This document shows positions 31,395 to 32,228 of a stretch of DNA of 32,228 bases, in pieces. The stretch spans positions 1 to 32,228 of the forward strand of contig NZ_BIMA01000083.1 in assembly GCF_004000845.1 (NCBI RefSeq). The letters are read 5' to 3'. This DNA is from Paenibacillus koleovorans NBRC 103111. Its GTDB lineage: Bacteria; Bacillota; Bacilli; Paenibacillales; NBRC-103111. The position numbers were made by a program, and so were the translations under genes. The notes under the pieces were generated by a model. That model searched no databases. It was not told the DNA's origin and saw only the letters and a list, made by a program, of their open reading frames with translations. Numbering within the stretch: position 1 is the stretch's first letter; every line of letters starts with the position of its first letter.

Positions 31395-31513
31395 GGCGAT
31401 CCTTTGCATGGGCTGAAGCGGATTTCCGATCGCCCGAGCGAGCAGCAATCGTGTTCTAACGACGGGCTCTGCCCCTATGTGGAATTCACACCATCCATAA
31501 GGAGCTGAGTGAA

Positions 31514-32167
31514 ATGAATCACCCGTTCATTAGAAACCATCAATTCAACGCTATGCGAAAAATAACCCAGCAATTGCAGCTGGCTACCCAGTCGGTATCC
31601 GATCCGAGAGTGTTGGCGTCCGTGCGCGATCATGCTCAAGCCCAGCTCGCTGAAGTATTACCGGGTGCAGCCGATGTTCAGAAGGCGCATTTGGAGCGGG
31701 TGGCGGGTCTTCGTACGGCAGAAGAGTTCGAGGAATTCCTGCGCACGATCGAGAGCTGGAGGCGACCGTTCCCATCGGTGACCGAGGCTCAGCTGAAGAA
31801 GCTGTTTCCTAAAGTGAAAAAGTTAAAGGTACCGGATTTGGAGGCCGTCGACCCGCATCGAGTGACCTACTTGAGCTGGACGGACATCGCTTCGGGTAAA
31901 ATGTTCCTCGTTTATCCACTGGACGGCCAATGGGTGGGAATCGAAGGGCGATGTACGCCGGTCGGCAGACAAGGAGTCTGCTTCTTGTGCAACAAGGGCG
32001 GCGAAGTAGGTTTGTTTACCGCCATCACGAAATCAAGGCCGGCGGGCGCCTCTCCCGACTATTACAAGGCGATCGGCAACTACATGTGCCTGCATGGCGA
32101 TGTCTGCAACAAGAACATTACCGATGTGAAGGTACTGGAGCAATTTTTGCATGAGCTAGTGGACTAA
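31514..32167 (+). CDS. FusB/FusC-family EF-G-binding protein
   Basis: A 217-residue protein with an N-terminal helical domain (FIRNHQFNAMRKITQQLQLA) and a C-terminal treble-clef-type zinc finger whose ligands lie in VCFLCNKGGE and MCLHGDVCNKNITD. This is the FusB pattern. FusB-type proteins bind EF-G through the zinc finger and free it from stalled post-translocation ribosomes, which gives fusidic acid resistance in staphylococci. Chromosomal homologues are common in Bacillales, often without known drug exposure. The start at 31514 is preceded by AAGGAG at 31499-31504 at a spacing of 9. A terminator follows. Confidence 0.88.
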   Translation: MNHPFIRNHQFNAMRKITQQLQLATQSVSDPRVLASVRDHAQAQLAEVLPGAADVQKAHLERVAGLRTAEEFEEFLRTIESWRRPFPSVTEAQLKKLFPKVKKLKVPDLEAVDPHRVTYLSWTDIASGKMFLVYPLDGQWVGIEGRCTPVGRQGVCFLCNKGGEVGLFTAITKSRPAGASPDYYKAIGNYMCLHGDVCNKNITDVKVLEQFLHELVD

Positions 32168-32176
32168 TAGAAGCAG

Positions 32177-32204
32177 GCTGTCGGAGCGATCCGGCGGCTT
32201 TTTT
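32177..32204 (+). terminator. Rho-independent terminator after the FusB-like gene
   Basis: GCTGTCGG at 32177-32184 pairs with CCGGCGGC at 32191-32198 (two G-U) around AGCGAT, followed by six Ts. Confidence 0.85.
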
Positions 32205-32228
32205 AAAACACAGATAAGAAAGTTTAAG

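Noticed and set aside
1-32228. CRISPR arrays, tRNA/rRNA genes, insertion sequences, attachment sites
   Set aside because: No regularly spaced short repeats, no cloverleaf or rRNA-like sequence, and no transposase or integrase motifs were found by reading.

Overview
The window looks like chromosomal DNA of a soil- or plant-associated Firmicute of the Paenibacillaceae (Paenibacillus or Cohnella type). The reasons are moderately high GC, strong AGGAGG-type ribosome binding sites, frequent TTG starts, many AraC-family regulators, a YesM/YesN-type two-component pair, GTAAGCG-type (CcpA-like) boxes and a FusB-type EF-G-binding protein. No tRNA, rRNA, transposase, phage gene or CRISPR array was seen. 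Family names come from reading translations and motifs, without database searches.

Layout. 1-2251: promoter region, an ABC exporter pair and a small unknown protein. 2255-4094: an AraC regulator divergent from an RraA-type aldolase, then a terminator and an AraC remnant. 4430-10053: a sensor kinase with two extracellular sensor modules, then a YesN-like regulator, a Gfo/Idh/MocA dehydrogenase and a sugar isomerase/epimerase. 10050-13218: an AraC tail remnant, an internally deleted acetyl-xylan-esterase-like gene, an ADP-ribosylglycohydrolase-fold enzyme and a PrsA-like lipoprotein. 13270-20422: AraC-1, a GH2 beta-mannosidase broken by one in-frame TGA, AraC-2, a GH99/WbsX-like enzyme and an MFS transporter. 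20549-22958: an FAD oxidoreductase and an SGNH esterase, closed by a strong terminator. 23152-26900: a 1224-residue secreted multidomain GH99-like protein. 26920-28845: AraC divergent from a PhyH-type dioxygenase. 28964-32167: housekeeping or stress genes (alpha-CTD-like protein, AAA ATPase, VOC protein, free methionine-R-sulfoxide reductase, methyltransferase remnant, FusB-like protein).

The central 19 kb reads as a glycan-use locus, probably for a decorated mannose-containing glycan. A secreted GH99-like enzyme would cut outside the cell and an MFS carrier would import. A cytoplasmic GH99-like enzyme, a (now broken) beta-mannosidase and SGNH/AXE-type esterases would trim the product, and the dehydrogenase, isomerase, FAD oxidoreductase and aldolase would process the sugars. 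Several AraC regulators, the double-sensor kinase and cre-like boxes suggest layered induction plus catabolite repression. The substrate is inference.

The most unusual structure is a 129/130-bp near-identical direct repeat (14191-14319 and 17972-18101). It carries a pair of GATGTCGG boxes 21 bp apart, a -10-like box and a ribosome binding site. Its two copies bracket the beta-mannosidase and AraC-2, as if these arrived by insertion or duplication inside an ancestral AraC-1/GH99 divergent promoter. Several remnants show that the locus is being remodelled: two AraC scraps, a gutted esterase, a nonsense-mutated mannosidase and an N-terminally truncated methyltransferase.
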